Of a DNA stretch of 29,463 nucleotides, positions 22,070 to 29,463 are shown in pieces (within the stretch, counting starts at the first letter, position 1; each line of letters starts with the position of its first letter). A program made the translations under genes and the position numbers. The stretch lies in contig CAYWJT010000033.1 of assembly GCA_964458655.1 (NCBI GenBank), positions 1 to 29,463 on the forward strand, given 5' to 3'. The notes beneath the pieces were generated by a model. It was given only the letters and a program-made list of their open reading frames with translations, was not told the origin of the DNA and did no database searches. The DNA comes from CAYWJT01 sp964458655 (lineage in GTDB: Bacteria; Acidobacteriota; Aminicenantia; Aminicenantales; Saccharicenantaceae).

Positions 22070-23803
22070 TTATTTTACGCCGCCTCCCTCCGAAAGGGCG
22101 TCGACGGCCCTGACGGCCCTGTCCCACCACTCCGGGTCCGAGACCGGCAGCTGCCTTCGGCTGCGCTTCCCGGAGTCGTAGATAGAGAGATGGTTGTACT
22201 TGACCCAGAGGTCGTCGCCGAGCTTCCACCAGGCGTCGACGACATTCTGGGCGTTGTTCAGGCAGAAGCCTGTCAGGAAGCGGGCCGCTTCCCGAGGGTT
22301 CTTCTTATGAAGCTCGAGGGCCTGGCGGTCGATTTCGGGCAGGCGCTCGAGAACGCCGTCCTCCCACTTCTGTCTGGCCTCCTGGACGTCCTTGATGGCG
22401 GCGGCGTAGGCGGGCTGAACATGGTAATCGACATAATCGAAGGCCCAGCGGGCAGCCCGGCGGTCCAGCACGAAATGGTCGCCCAGGGAGAAGGACTTCG
22501 GTATCTCGGTCACGCCAGCGTAAAACGGGATGTAGCAAGAGGTGTCCTGGGAGCCGAGCGCCACCCAGACCACGCCTCCGATGGCGTCGGGCAGCCAGGA
22601 ACGGCACTGCGTCAGCGTGGTGTACTCGACGTTGGGCACGCTTATCAGCCTGGTCCCCCTGTGATAGTTGGGGTTCTGGAAGGGACCGCCCCTGATGCCC
22701 CGCAGCGGGTCGAAGACCGTACCCCGGGACTTGTCACGGGTCAGTTCCATTACGTCTCGAGCCGAGAGTTTGCGGTCGGGCTTGACCGAGAAGGGGAAGT
22801 CCATGTTCGGAGTTTCCGGGCTGAATTTCCGCGACGGCGCGACCAGGTCGAAGAAGCGCCACATGCGGGAACGGCGTCCCTGACTGGAAACGGCGCTACC
22901 CTCGGCCGGGGAATAGGCCTTTTTCCAGCTGAAGGTTCGACCGCTCTTGGGGTCGTAGAGCCCGGCTTCCACGGCGAACGAGACGACGTGCTGCGAAGCC
23001 ATGAAATGGTCAGTGTCGGCCAGGCCGATCTCGTCGATGCGCGACTCGTTGGGGCAGACGCTGACGTGGTCGTCAGGGATTCGCTGGGCGCACCAGACCG
23101 CCCCGGGCTTGCCGCTTTCCGGGGTCCAGAGGGGGCCGACGGGCATGATCTCGAAGACCCATATCTCGTTGGGGTCGGACACGGCCAGCATCTCGCCGCC
23201 GTCATGGTAGCCGTAGCCGTAGCGTTCCGCGAGCGAGCCCATGAGCCGGATGGCTTCTCGGGCTGTGCGGCAGCGCTCCATGGCCAGGAGAGTGAGCATG
23301 GTGATGTCGAAGGCCGGCGTCGGTGTCGGGTTGGAGATCTTGCGGACGTTGCCGATGGTCGACTCGGCGATGGCCAGCTGCTGGTCGTTCATGTAGCCGA
23401 AGACCGCGTGATGGTATCCGTAGGTGTGGGGGACCTCCGGGAGCTCCAGCCCGGTGAAATCGCGCTTTATCAGGTCCCATTTGAGGCCTTCTGAAGGCGG
23501 CCAGGTCTTGATCTGGTTGATGTGATAGATGCGCCTTTTTTCGCCCGGCTTGTGGTCGGCAGCGGGCACGTGGCGCCAGGTGAAATCGCAGACCCCGCAG
23601 TCGGCCGCGTGGGTGGACATGACCGATCCGTCGGCCGAGGCCGCCTTGCCGACCATGATGACCGTGCAGTTCTCGAATGCTTCCGGGGATGCTCCCGAGG
23701 CCGCCTCCGGCCGGCCGGCGGAATGTCCCAGGATGAGCCCGGCGGCCAGCAGGGCGGCGGCCGCGAGCAGGGTCGCTTTCCTGTTGATGTTGACGAAGTG
23801 CAT
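22070..23803 (-). CDS. Exported C69-family dipeptidase, tandem copy 1
   Basis: This 577-residue paralogue of the next gene has a signal segment at residues 9-27 and the catalytic cysteine C46 in FENCTVIMVGKAASADGS. The shared region DCGVCDFTWRHVPAADHKPG and the core EIWVFEIMPVGPLWTPESG are almost the same as in the sister gene, while the signal region, pro-segment and C-terminal tail differ. GGAGG precedes the ATG by 7 bases. It starts 52 bases after the M14-type gene. Extra cysteines shared by the two copies (CDCGICDW, VWCAQRVP, VCPNES) are absent from the lone C69 protein at 6905 and may form disulfides. Confidence 0.93.
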   Translation of the reverse strand: MHFVNINRKATLLAAAALLAAGLILGHSAGRPEAASGASPEAFENCTVIMVGKAASADGSVMSTHAADCGVCDFTWRHVPAADHKPGEKRRIYHINQIKTWPPSEGLKWDLIKRDFTGLELPEVPHTYGYHHAVFGYMNDQQLAIAESTIGNVRKISNPTPTPAFDITMLTLLAMERCRTAREAIRLMGSLAERYGYGYHDGGEMLAVSDPNEIWVFEIMPVGPLWTPESGKPGAVWCAQRIPDDHVSVCPNESRIDEIGLADTDHFMASQHVVSFAVEAGLYDPKSGRTFSWKKAYSPAEGSAVSSQGRRSRMWRFFDLVAPSRKFSPETPNMDFPFSVKPDRKLSARDVMELTRDKSRGTVFDPLRGIRGGPFQNPNYHRGTRLISVPNVEYTTLTQCRSWLPDAIGGVVWVALGSQDTSCYIPFYAGVTEIPKSFSLGDHFVLDRRAARWAFDYVDYHVQPAYAAAIKDVQEARQKWEDGVLERLPEIDRQALELHKKNPREAARFLTGFCLNNAQNVVDAWWKLGDDLWVKYNHLSIYDSGKRSRRQLPVSDPEWWDRAVRAVDALSEGGGVK

Positions 23804-23855
23804 TTCGGGACCTCCAACGGATCACGGGCCTCAGGGACATGCCGGCCCGATAATC

Positions 23856-25019
23856 TCAATTCCTGACGAGCTTTTCAGGCTCCACCCGGGATGGGTCGCC
23901 CAGATAGGCTCCGACGCCTTTCTCGACCAGTTCACGGTAACGCGGCACTTCCCGGACCTCTATGGCCCGATCTCCGTTCTTGCGCGAGAACTGCCGGAAT
24001 ATCTCGAGGACCACGGAACAGTGCTGCCCGACGCGTTTGGCGAGCGGCCAGCCGGTCTCGTCGTAGGGAACGAAGAGCTTTTTCTTGGCGGCGAGTTTGA
24101 GCAGGAAAGGGTCTTTGCCGTCGAGCAGGAGCTTGGTCGTCTTGGGACCGGTCGGCTGGTCCAGGAAGGGTATCGGCGCCTCGAGCAGGAACGGCATGGC
24201 CTCGGAATGGTCCCCGATCTCGCGGTGCGAAAGCCCCCTGAAGCCCGCAGGCGAAGGCTCGACATGGTTCTCGAAACCCTCCCTCGCCTTGACCGTCATG
24301 GCCGCCAGGGTGGCGAGGCGCACCGACTTTTCCGGGGCCACGATGCAGTTGGTCACCGGGAACATGGTTTCGGCGCCGTGGATGTCGACCGCTATATCGA
24401 CCTTTTCCCGGCGGATGAGCTCCATGGCCGCGAAGGCCACCCTTGCCATCAGCGTGCCGTTCGGCCGGCCGGGCCAGCAGCGGTTGACGTTGCGGATGTC
24501 GATATAAGACAAGAGCTGCCTGCTGGGGTAATGGATGTAGACGTCCGGGTCGGGCCACTGGTCGAGGGGAGAGGCGTCCCGGTTGCCCATGCGGAACTTC
24601 CTCGCCCCCCAGGCCGTCGGGACCTCGAAGTAGAGGGGGTAGCCGTCCCCGGCCCGAGTGTTGCGGCCGGCGCTGTTGTTGAAGAAGGGGATGACGTAGA
24701 TCGTGCCTTTTTCGACCACGGCGTTCTCGATGACGATGAGCGCCGCCAGCATGCCCTCGGGCTCGTTGGCGTGAGTGTTGCCGAGCAGGACGGCCTTTCC
24801 GCCCGGCTCCCGGCCGCCGAGCACGAAGACATTTGTGTCCGCGGTCGTGCCCTTTAAGGACGGGCAGTAGTCGCTCAGTCTCAAGACCGACGTCACCCCG
24901 GGACCCTTGATGACCGGGACGTCGAAACGACGGTGCCGCAGGAGCGGCAGCCCGCCGGCCAGCACCAAAGCCAGACAGAGCCCCAGGCCGGACAGCCTGA
25001 AAAGCAGCTCTTTCTTCAT
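23856..25019 (-). CDS. Exported M14/aspartoacylase-like zinc amidohydrolase
   Basis: This 387-residue protein belongs to the succinylglutamate desuccinylase/aspartoacylase group, which removes acyl groups from N-acyl amino acids or cuts C-terminal residues. Residues 8-27 form a signal or anchor segment. The zinc ligands are H83 and E86 in GNTHANEPEG and H214 in VDIHGAE. The substrate-binding NVNR (178-180 region) and a C-terminal LEAPIPFLDQPTG are also in place. Unlike the usual cytosolic members, this one appears to be exported. The stop of the small membrane gene (TAAGG) also supplies a weak ribosome site. Position between a permease and two exported dipeptidases suggests work on peptide-derived substrates. 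Confidence 0.88.
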   Translation of the reverse strand: MKKELLFRLSGLGLCLALVLAGGLPLLRHRRFDVPVIKGPGVTSVLRLSDYCPSLKGTTADTNVFVLGGREPGGKAVLLGNTHANEPEGMLAALIVIENAVVEKGTIYVIPFFNNSAGRNTRAGDGYPLYFEVPTAWGARKFRMGNRDASPLDQWPDPDVYIHYPSRQLLSYIDIRNVNRCWPGRPNGTLMARVAFAAMELIRREKVDIAVDIHGAETMFPVTNCIVAPEKSVRLATLAAMTVKAREGFENHVEPSPAGFRGLSHREIGDHSEAMPFLLEAPIPFLDQPTGPKTTKLLLDGKDPFLLKLAAKKKLFVPYDETGWPLAKRVGQHCSVVLEIFRQFSRKNGDRAIEVREVPRYRELVEKGVGAYLGDPSRVEPEKLVRN

Positions 25020-25028
25020 GGCATGACC

Positions 25029-25193
25029 TTATTTGAAGCGCAAAAGTCTCAGCAGCAACGGGACCATGACCAGCAGGTAGAGCAGCCGGGTCGGGCGGTC
25101 CTCTTTACCCGACCAGAAATTCCAGGCCAGCAGGCCCAGGAGGAAGGCCGTTATCAAGTAGTAGAGGATGCTGATGACGCCCATGACGCTCAC
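25029..25193 (-). CDS. 54-residue two-span membrane protein coupled to the permease
   Basis: This small frame starts with GTG at 25193, overlapping the permease stop as GTGA, and ends with TAA 9 bases before the M14-type gene. The product has two hydrophobic segments, about residues 4-26 (VMGVISILYYLITAFLLGLL) and 37-50 (LLYLLVMVPLLLRLL), separated by a charged loop (WSGKEDRPTR). An ATG at 25184 would give 51 residues. The overlap, codon use and membrane character argue for a real gene. It is far shorter than the small subunit of TRAP transporters. A role as accessory or stabilising subunit of the permease is inference. Confidence 0.75.
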   Translation of the reverse strand: MSVMGVISILYYLITAFLLGLLAWNFWSGKEDRPTRLLYLLVMVPLLLRLLRFK

Positions 25194-26503
25194 ATGCTCC
25201 ACCTGACCAGGAAGGCCAGCCGGGAGCTGAAGATGATCATCAGCATGCCGGCCGCGGTTATCAGCAGCCAGGGTATCCAGGTGGCCCTGAGGAAATCGGA
25301 GTAACTACCCTTATAGCCCGAAACCATGTTGCTCAGACGGCCGATCAGCGCCGTCGGCGGCAGGCCGTCGCCGAGGGGCCATAGCAAGCTCAGCCCGGCC
25401 ATGACCACGGTCGCGTGATAGCCAAGGGAGTCGAGCAGCCAGACGAGCGGTATGCCCAGGATGGCGGCGGCCCCGTAGGTCAGGACGCCCTCGGAGACGG
25501 GGATGACGACCGGCAGGATGGCTAGGACGGCGGCAATGGGCATGGAGATGAGGGCATAAGAGAGCAGACCCCTGACGCCGGTGGCGGTCATGACCTGTTG
25601 GAGCATGCCGACCACCACCATGGTCGTGAGCAGCGGCAGCAACCGCCGGACGGTGGCCGACGCCAGTTTGAGGATGTCGATCCGGCGTGGGCTGAGGATG
25701 AACGCGGTCAGCCCGGAGATGGTGAACAGAAGAGGCAGGCCCAGAACGGGTGTCGAAAAAGGCTTCAGTCGGTAGGCCGCCAGCAGCCCGAAGAAGACCA
25801 GGAAAGGCACGAGGAGACGCCACCAGGACATGCCGGGCACGACCTCCGGCAGGGAGGTCCCGGCCGATGGATCGCCGGCCTTTTCCTTTTTCCAGCCGAG
25901 TATGTAGACCGAGCAGGCGCCCAGGAACAGGACGGGCAGGCCGAGCGTGAATTCGAAGCCGACGTAGGGGATGGCCGTGCCGGCGCAGAGGATCATGGCC
26001 CAGATGTTGACCGGAGGCGCGGCGGCGCTCAGGCCGGCCAGGATGAACAGGATGGCGGCCGACCTCTTGGCCGATACGCCGAGATTGCGCAGGGCCAGGG
26101 CCACCGGCGCTCCGACGACGAGCAGAGATACGCTGCCCGCGCCGGTCAGGGCGCCGGGGATGAGGACGATGATCATGAGCAGGAACAGGGCCAGGAAGCG
26201 CAGGCGGCCGAAGATCTTCAGGGTCGAGCGGACGGCGTAACTTGCCCCGCCTGACTCGTTGAGCACGTCCATGAACAGGGTGGCGGTGAAGAAGACCAGG
26301 ATGACGTCGAGGTAGGTGATCGAACCCTCGACCAGATGCCGCGGGAACTCCTTCAACGCCGGGGTTTCGAACAAGGCGCCGGCCAGTCCGCCGGCCGCGG
26401 CGGCGATGAACATGCTCAGCTCGACCGAGAGCCTGGCCCAGGCCTTGGCCGCGACGTAAGCGCCTATTATTGCGGCCAGGATGATGCAGATGGTCGTTAT
26501 CAT
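25190..26503 (-). CDS. Multi-spanning permease, TRAP large subunit/IT-superfamily-like
   Basis: This inner-membrane transporter of 437 residues has about 11-12 hydrophobic segments and two halves each with a glycine/proline-rich re-entrant-type stretch (ALTGAGSVSLLVVGAPVALA and PVSEGVLTYGAAAILGIPL). The layout recalls DctM and other ion-transporter-superfamily carriers of dicarboxylates or amino acids; the substrate is unknown. The start is set at the ATG at 26503 because a promoter -10 (TATCAT, 26517-26522) covers the ATG at 26518, which would otherwise add five residues. Neither start has a Shine-Dalgarno. It is the first gene of the six-gene operon and overlaps the small membrane gene. Confidence 0.8.
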   Translation of the reverse strand: MITTICIILAAIIGAYVAAKAWARLSVELSMFIAAAAGGLAGALFETPALKEFPRHLVEGSITYLDVILVFFTATLFMDVLNESGGASYAVRSTLKIFGRLRFLALFLLMIIVLIPGALTGAGSVSLLVVGAPVALALRNLGVSAKRSAAILFILAGLSAAAPPVNIWAMILCAGTAIPYVGFEFTLGLPVLFLGACSVYILGWKKEKAGDPSAGTSLPEVVPGMSWWRLLVPFLVFFGLLAAYRLKPFSTPVLGLPLLFTISGLTAFILSPRRIDILKLASATVRRLLPLLTTMVVVGMLQQVMTATGVRGLLSYALISMPIAAVLAILPVVIPVSEGVLTYGAAAILGIPLVWLLDSLGYHATVVMAGLSLLWPLGDGLPPTALIGRLSNMVSGYKGSYSDFLRATWIPWLLITAAGMLMIIFSSRLAFLVRWSM

Positions 26504-26516
26504 GGCGGACCCGGCC

Positions 26517-26546
26517 ATGATAACGCATCAGTCGTCCGGAAATCAA
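26517..26546 (-). promoter_or_regulatory. Promoter of the six-gene operon
   Basis: On the minus strand, TTGATT (complement of 26541-26546), an 18-base spacer and TATCAT (complement of 26517-26522). The transcript would start near 26510, about 7 bases before the ATG at 26503, so it is nearly leaderless. The same TATCAT -10 occurs before the deacylase operon. Confidence 0.5.
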
Positions 26547-26646
26547 CGCAAAAAGGCCTGGGGTCAAAGCAACGCGGACGGTGGCCGCTTTCCGCCTTCA
26601 GCCGGGACCTTGGTCTGGCCCTCGGTCCAGAAGCCGGTCATGTGCC

Positions 26647-27399
26647 TCAGAAAACGGTTTGGCTCTCCACCCCCGCCTTTTTCAGCGCCCGGGAAAGGCG
26701 GTCCGCCTGCTCTCTGAAGAAATCGTCCGACAGGAATCTCTCGAGCCCGTGCCGGCGGTAGAAGCCCTTCACGGCGGGAAGGTAATTCATCCGGTCGATG
26801 AGCACGTGGCCGACCTTGTCGGCGAGCAGCCCGGCCAGCCTCTCCGGGTTCCCGGGCAGCAGCGGACCGGCGAAGGCGAAGGTCCTGACCCCGGCCTGGC
26901 GCAGCACTTCCAGGGCCTGCAGCCTTTCCTCGAGCGGCGAGGCGCCCGGCTCGAACAGGCGGGATACGGAAGGGTCGTCGGTGGGGACGGTCAGGCCGAC
27001 CGAAACGTTCTCGAGGCGCAGAAGAAGGTCGAGGTCGCGGACGACCAGGCAGGACTTGGTCTGGATCTCGACCGGGAATTGCCAGGGCACTATCTGCTCC
27101 AGCAGGCGGCGGGTCAGCCGGTAGCTTTTCTCCAGGGGCTGGTACGGGTCGCAGACCGAGGCTATCCAGATCGTCCCCTTCCTGGCTTTGGGCAGCTCGC
27201 GCTTCAGGAGCTCGACCGCGTTCACCTTTACGTCGACGAACGTGCCCCAGGCTTCGGTATGGCCGGAGTAGCGGACCATGAAGAGCTTGGCGTAGCAATA
27301 AACGCAATCGTGGCTGCAGCCTGTGTAGGGGTTGATGCAGTAATCGTGGATCTTGGACTTGTTGAGAATTGATTTCGCCTGTTTCTCGGTGACCTTCAT
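26647..27399 (-). CDS. SPL-like radical SAM protein
   Basis: This 250-residue protein carries the radical SAM cluster CxxxCxxC as C28-C32-C35 in NPYTGCSHDCVYCYAK, the form seen in spore-photoproduct-lyase-like (SPL, Rv2578c-type) proteins. It binds a 4Fe-4S cluster and splits S-adenosylmethionine to make a radical. Other family marks are IWIASVCDPYQPLEK, VEIQTKS and VGLTVPTDDPSVSRLFEPGA. It lacks the DNA-lesion-binding extension of true lyases, and its substrate is unknown. The ATG at 27399 is used, with GGAAGG three bases further upstream than its CGC spacer. In-frame ATGs at 27420 and 27423 fall in or next to a TATAAT box. It is divergent from the last gene. Confidence 0.85.
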   Translation of the reverse strand: MKVTEKQAKSILNKSKIHDYCINPYTGCSHDCVYCYAKLFMVRYSGHTEAWGTFVDVKVNAVELLKRELPKARKGTIWIASVCDPYQPLEKSYRLTRRLLEQIVPWQFPVEIQTKSCLVVRDLDLLLRLENVSVGLTVPTDDPSVSRLFEPGASPLEERLQALEVLRQAGVRTFAFAGPLLPGNPERLAGLLADKVGHVLIDRMNYLPAVKGFYRRHGLERFLSDDFFREQADRLSRALKKAGVESQTVF

Positions 27400-27421
27400 G
27401 CGCCTTCCACTTCCGGGCATC

Positions 27422-27427
27422 ATTATA
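27422..27427 (-). promoter_or_regulatory. Possible -10 box of the radical SAM gene
   Basis: A perfect TATAAT on the minus strand, 23 bases before the chosen ATG. No acceptable -35 hexamer lies at 16-18 bases; an imperfect GC hairpin (27427-27447) occupies that place. Either an activator is needed or the match is chance. Confidence 0.3.
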
Positions 27428-27455
27428 CCCCGGGCCGTCGCCCCGGGCTCCAGTG

Positions 27456-27485
27456 TGGACAAAAGTTTTGCGCCGGTGGTAAAAT
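27456..27485 (+). promoter_or_regulatory. Promoter of the gluzincin/TolB gene
   Basis: TGGACA (27456-27461), an 18-base spacer and TAAAAT (27480-27485). Transcription would start near 27492, giving a leader of about 106 nt, the longest in the window. Confidence 0.5.
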
Positions 27486-27497
27486 AGCGGGGGGAAG

Positions 27498-27554
27498 GGG
27501 TCGAAAGGAGATTTCGACCCATGGGAGAGTCGCTCTCAATTGCCGAGCCCCTCG
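27498..27554 (+). promoter_or_regulatory. Structured 5' leader with three hairpins
   Basis: Hairpin 1 is a perfect 9-bp stem, GGGTCGAAA (27498-27506) with TTTCGACCC (27512-27520), and shows GGAGA in its loop, next to an ATG at 27521. Hairpin 2 is GAGAG-TCG-CTCTC (27525-27537). Hairpin 3 is CGAG-CCC-CTCG (27544-27554), followed by TTT. The ATG at 27521 is in frame with the main start at 27599. This may be a translational or attenuation control element; it matches no riboswitch class I can name. Confidence 0.45.
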
Positions 27555-27598
27555 TTTCTCTGAACCTCGAAAAAACCCCTCCCGGAAGGAGACGATCC

Positions 27599-29463
27599 AT
27601 GCGCAAGCCAAGGGCGTCGAGAACGGCTTTGTGTTCTCTTCTCGCGGCGGTCTTCGTGGTGGCGGCGTCAGTCCCGGCCAGGGCCCAGTACTACGGCCGG
27701 AACAAGGTCCAGTACAGGAAGTTCGACTTCAGGATCATGAAGACCCAGCATTTCGACATCTATTATTACCTGCCGAACGAGGAGACGGTCAAGGTCGCGG
27801 CCGTCATGGCGGAAAGGTGGTACGCGCGGCTGGCCCGCATGTTCAACCACGAGCTCAAAGGCCGCCAGCCTCTCATACTCTACGGCAGCAGCCCGGAGTT
27901 CCAGCAGACGACGGTCATCCCGGAACAGATGGGCGAGGGCACGGGCGGGGTGACCGAATCGTTCAAGCGCCGCATCGTCCTGCCCTACGGGGCTTCCTTG
28001 GCCGAGACCGACCACGTCATCGGCCATGAGCTGGTCCACGCCTTCCAGTACGACCTCATGTCCCAGGGGCATTCCGACGACAGGCGCGTGAACGACACCG
28101 GCCTGCGCATCCCGCTCTGGTTCATAGAGGGCATGTCGGAGTACCTTTCGATCGGGCCGTTCGACCCCAACACGGCCATGTGGATGCGGGAGGCCGTCAG
28201 GAAAAAGGACCTGCCTCAGATCCGGAAGCTCGAGAATTCCTACAAGTACTTCCCTTACAGGTGGGGCCAGGCCGTCTGGGCCTACGTCACCGGCCGCTGG
28301 GGGGACGAGGTCATCGGACGGATGATGAAAGCCGTCGGAAGAAGCGGCGACGCCGAGGTCATCCTCGAGGGCATGTTGAGCATCAAGTCCAAGCAGCTTT
28401 CGGAAGACTGGCACAAGGCCATGCAGGATGCCTACCTGCCGCTCCTTGAAAAGACCAAGAGGGCGGGTGACTACGGCAAGACGCTCTTCCAGGGCACGGA
28501 GAACAGCATCTACAACATCGGCCCGGCCGTCAGCCCGGACGGGAAGGAGATGGTCTTCCTGTCCAGCCGGGACATGCTGTCGATAGATATGTACCTGGCC
28601 GACGCCGAAACAGGCAAAATCAAGAAAAAGCTCATCTCCTCGGCCATCGACCCGCATTTCGAGAGCATCCAGTTCATCCGCTCGACCGGGGCTTGGGACT
28701 CCACGGGCGAGCGCTTCGTCTTCTCCGGGGTGGCCAGGGGAGTGCCCATACTTTCCATAATGGACATGAAGAGGACCAAGGTGGTCCAAGAGATCCCCTT
28801 CCGGGAGTTGGGCGAGATCCTCAGCCCGGACTGGTCACCGGACGGCCGTTACATAGTTTTCTCGGCTCTGACCGGCGGTGAGACCGACATTTTCATTTAT
28901 GAGATGGAGGCGAACTCGCTGCGGCAGATAACCAAGGATATCTTCGGCGACCTGCACCCCGTTTGGTCGCCCGACGGACGCAAGATCGCTTTCGTCACCG
29001 AAAGGTTCTCGGCCAACCTGAACTGGGCCGAGTCCGGAAACTACGAGCTGGCGCTGCTCGATGTGGAGTCGGGGCAGGTCGAAAAGCTGTTGGCGTTCCC
29101 GGGCGGAAAGAACATAAACCCCCAGTGGTCCCCGGATTCTTCCAGCCTTTTCTTCATTTCGGACCAAAACGGCAAAACCGACCTATACCGCTTGGAGTTG
29201 GCCTCGGGCAAGATCTTCCAGGTCACCAACCTCTATACCGGCATCAGCGGCATCACCGAGCTCAGCCCGGCGATTTCGGTGGCCCTCGACACCGGCAAGC
29301 TCGTCTTCAGCGCTTACGACAACGCCTATCATTCCATCTTCTCCATCGAGGACCCCGAGGTCCTGCAGGGGCAGCCCTTCCTGGCCCAGTTCGAGAGGAA
29401 CCCGGGGCTTCTCCCGCCGCGCACTCAGCCGGAAGGGGCCCTGCTCGGCCTGCTCCGCAACCC
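27599..29463 (+). CDS. Exported gluzincin (peptidase MA-like) with TolB-like propeller, 5' part
   Basis: The frame begins with an ATG preceded by AAGGAG at 7 bases and runs off the right edge after 621 codons. A signal peptide (residues 8-29, ending VPARAQ) is followed by a zinc peptidase domain with HELVH (143-147) and the third ligand E177 in WFIEGMSEYLS, so the active site looks complete. From about residue 300 on there are TolB/WD40-like propeller repeats: SPDGKEMVFLSS, DWSPDGRYIVFSA, VWSPDGRKIAFVTE and QWSPDSSSLFFIS. It probably works in the periplasm or at the outer membrane. The missing C-terminus may hold an anchor or barrel. An in-frame ATG at 27521 would add 26 residues before the signal peptide and is less likely. 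Confidence 0.88.
   Translation, partial: MRKPRASRTALCSLLAAVFVVAASVPARAQYYGRNKVQYRKFDFRIMKTQHFDIYYYLPNEETVKVAAVMAERWYARLARMFNHELKGRQPLILYGSSPEFQQTTVIPEQMGEGTGGVTESFKRRIVLPYGASLAETDHVIGHELVHAFQYDLMSQGHSDDRRVNDTGLRIPLWFIEGMSEYLSIGPFDPNTAMWMREAVRKKDLPQIRKLENSYKYFPYRWGQAVWAYVTGRWGDEVIGRMMKAVGRSGDAEVILEGMLSIKSKQLSEDWHKAMQDAYLPLLEKTKRAGDYGKTLFQGTENSIYNIGPAVSPDGKEMVFLSSRDMLSIDMYLADAETGKIKKKLISSAIDPHFESIQFIRSTGAWDSTGERFVFSGVARGVPILSIMDMKRTKVVQEIPFRELGEILSPDWSPDGRYIVFSALTGGETDIFIYEMEANSLRQITKDIFGDLHPVWSPDGRKIAFVTERFSANLNWAESGNYELALLDVESGQVEKLLAFPGGKNINPQWSPDSSSLFFISDQNGKTDLYRLELASGKIFQVTNLYTGISGITELSPAISVALDTGKLVFSAYDNAYHSIFSIEDPEVLQGQPFLAQFERNPGLLPPRTQPEGALLGLLRN

Noticed and set aside
21770..23494. 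574-codon open frame on the plus strand
   Set aside because: Antisense shadow of the two C69 genes, with low-complexity composition and no domain.

Overview
The window is GC-rich bacterial chromosomal DNA with strong G/C preference at third codon positions. One AT-rich block lies at about 2063-4070. All three C69-family dipeptidases, the S9 prolyl peptidase, the M14-type amidohydrolase and the large HExxH/TolB-like protein are predicted to be exported. This fits a protein- and peptide-degrading heterotroph. The style of the genes suggests an Acidobacteria or Candidatus Aminicenantes-like genome; this is inference from gene content, since no marker gene is present.

Layout. 1-2062: the 3' part of a zinc-type alcohol dehydrogenase, an MscS-type channel, and a tRNA-Arg(ACG) with its own promoter. 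2063 to about 4070: an AT-rich island next to the tRNA, holding a DpnA-like DNA adenine methyltransferase, a PD-(D/E)XK endonuclease and a possible gene remnant on the minus strand. 4077-6837: a CPA2-type cation/proton antiporter coupled to an adenylate-kinase-like P-loop protein. 6834-8587: a single C69 dipeptidase. 12748-8673 (minus): an operon of a 47-residue ORF, an exported cyclophilin, an S9 peptidase and a class IV aminotransferase. 14013-12910 (minus): an old yellow enzyme. 14131-17071 (plus): a YbaK/ProX deacylase, a CBM9-like exported protein and a class C beta-lactamase-like hydrolase. 17131-17652: an unrecognised helical protein with a near-consensus promoter. 19424-17649 (minus): a PAS-GGDEF-EAL protein. 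26503-19613 (minus): a six-gene operon of a multi-spanning permease, a 54-residue membrane protein, an M14/aspartoacylase-like enzyme, two tandem C69 dipeptidases and an exported protein of unknown function. 27399-26647 (minus): an SPL-like radical SAM protein. 27599 to the end (plus): an exported gluzincin with a TolB-like propeller, running off the window.

The best candidate for an undescribed system is the 26503-19613 operon. Exported dipeptidases and an amidohydrolase sit behind a permease and a tiny coupled membrane protein, and the operon ends with an uncharacterised exported protein. A plausible reading is that short or acylated peptides are split outside the cytoplasmic membrane and a carboxylate or amino-acid product is imported. 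A second theme is that two first genes (4118 and 26503) sit only a few bases behind their promoters and look nearly leaderless, while genes inside operons carry strong Shine-Dalgarno sequences. The main exception is the last gene, whose leader of about 106 nt can form three hairpins.
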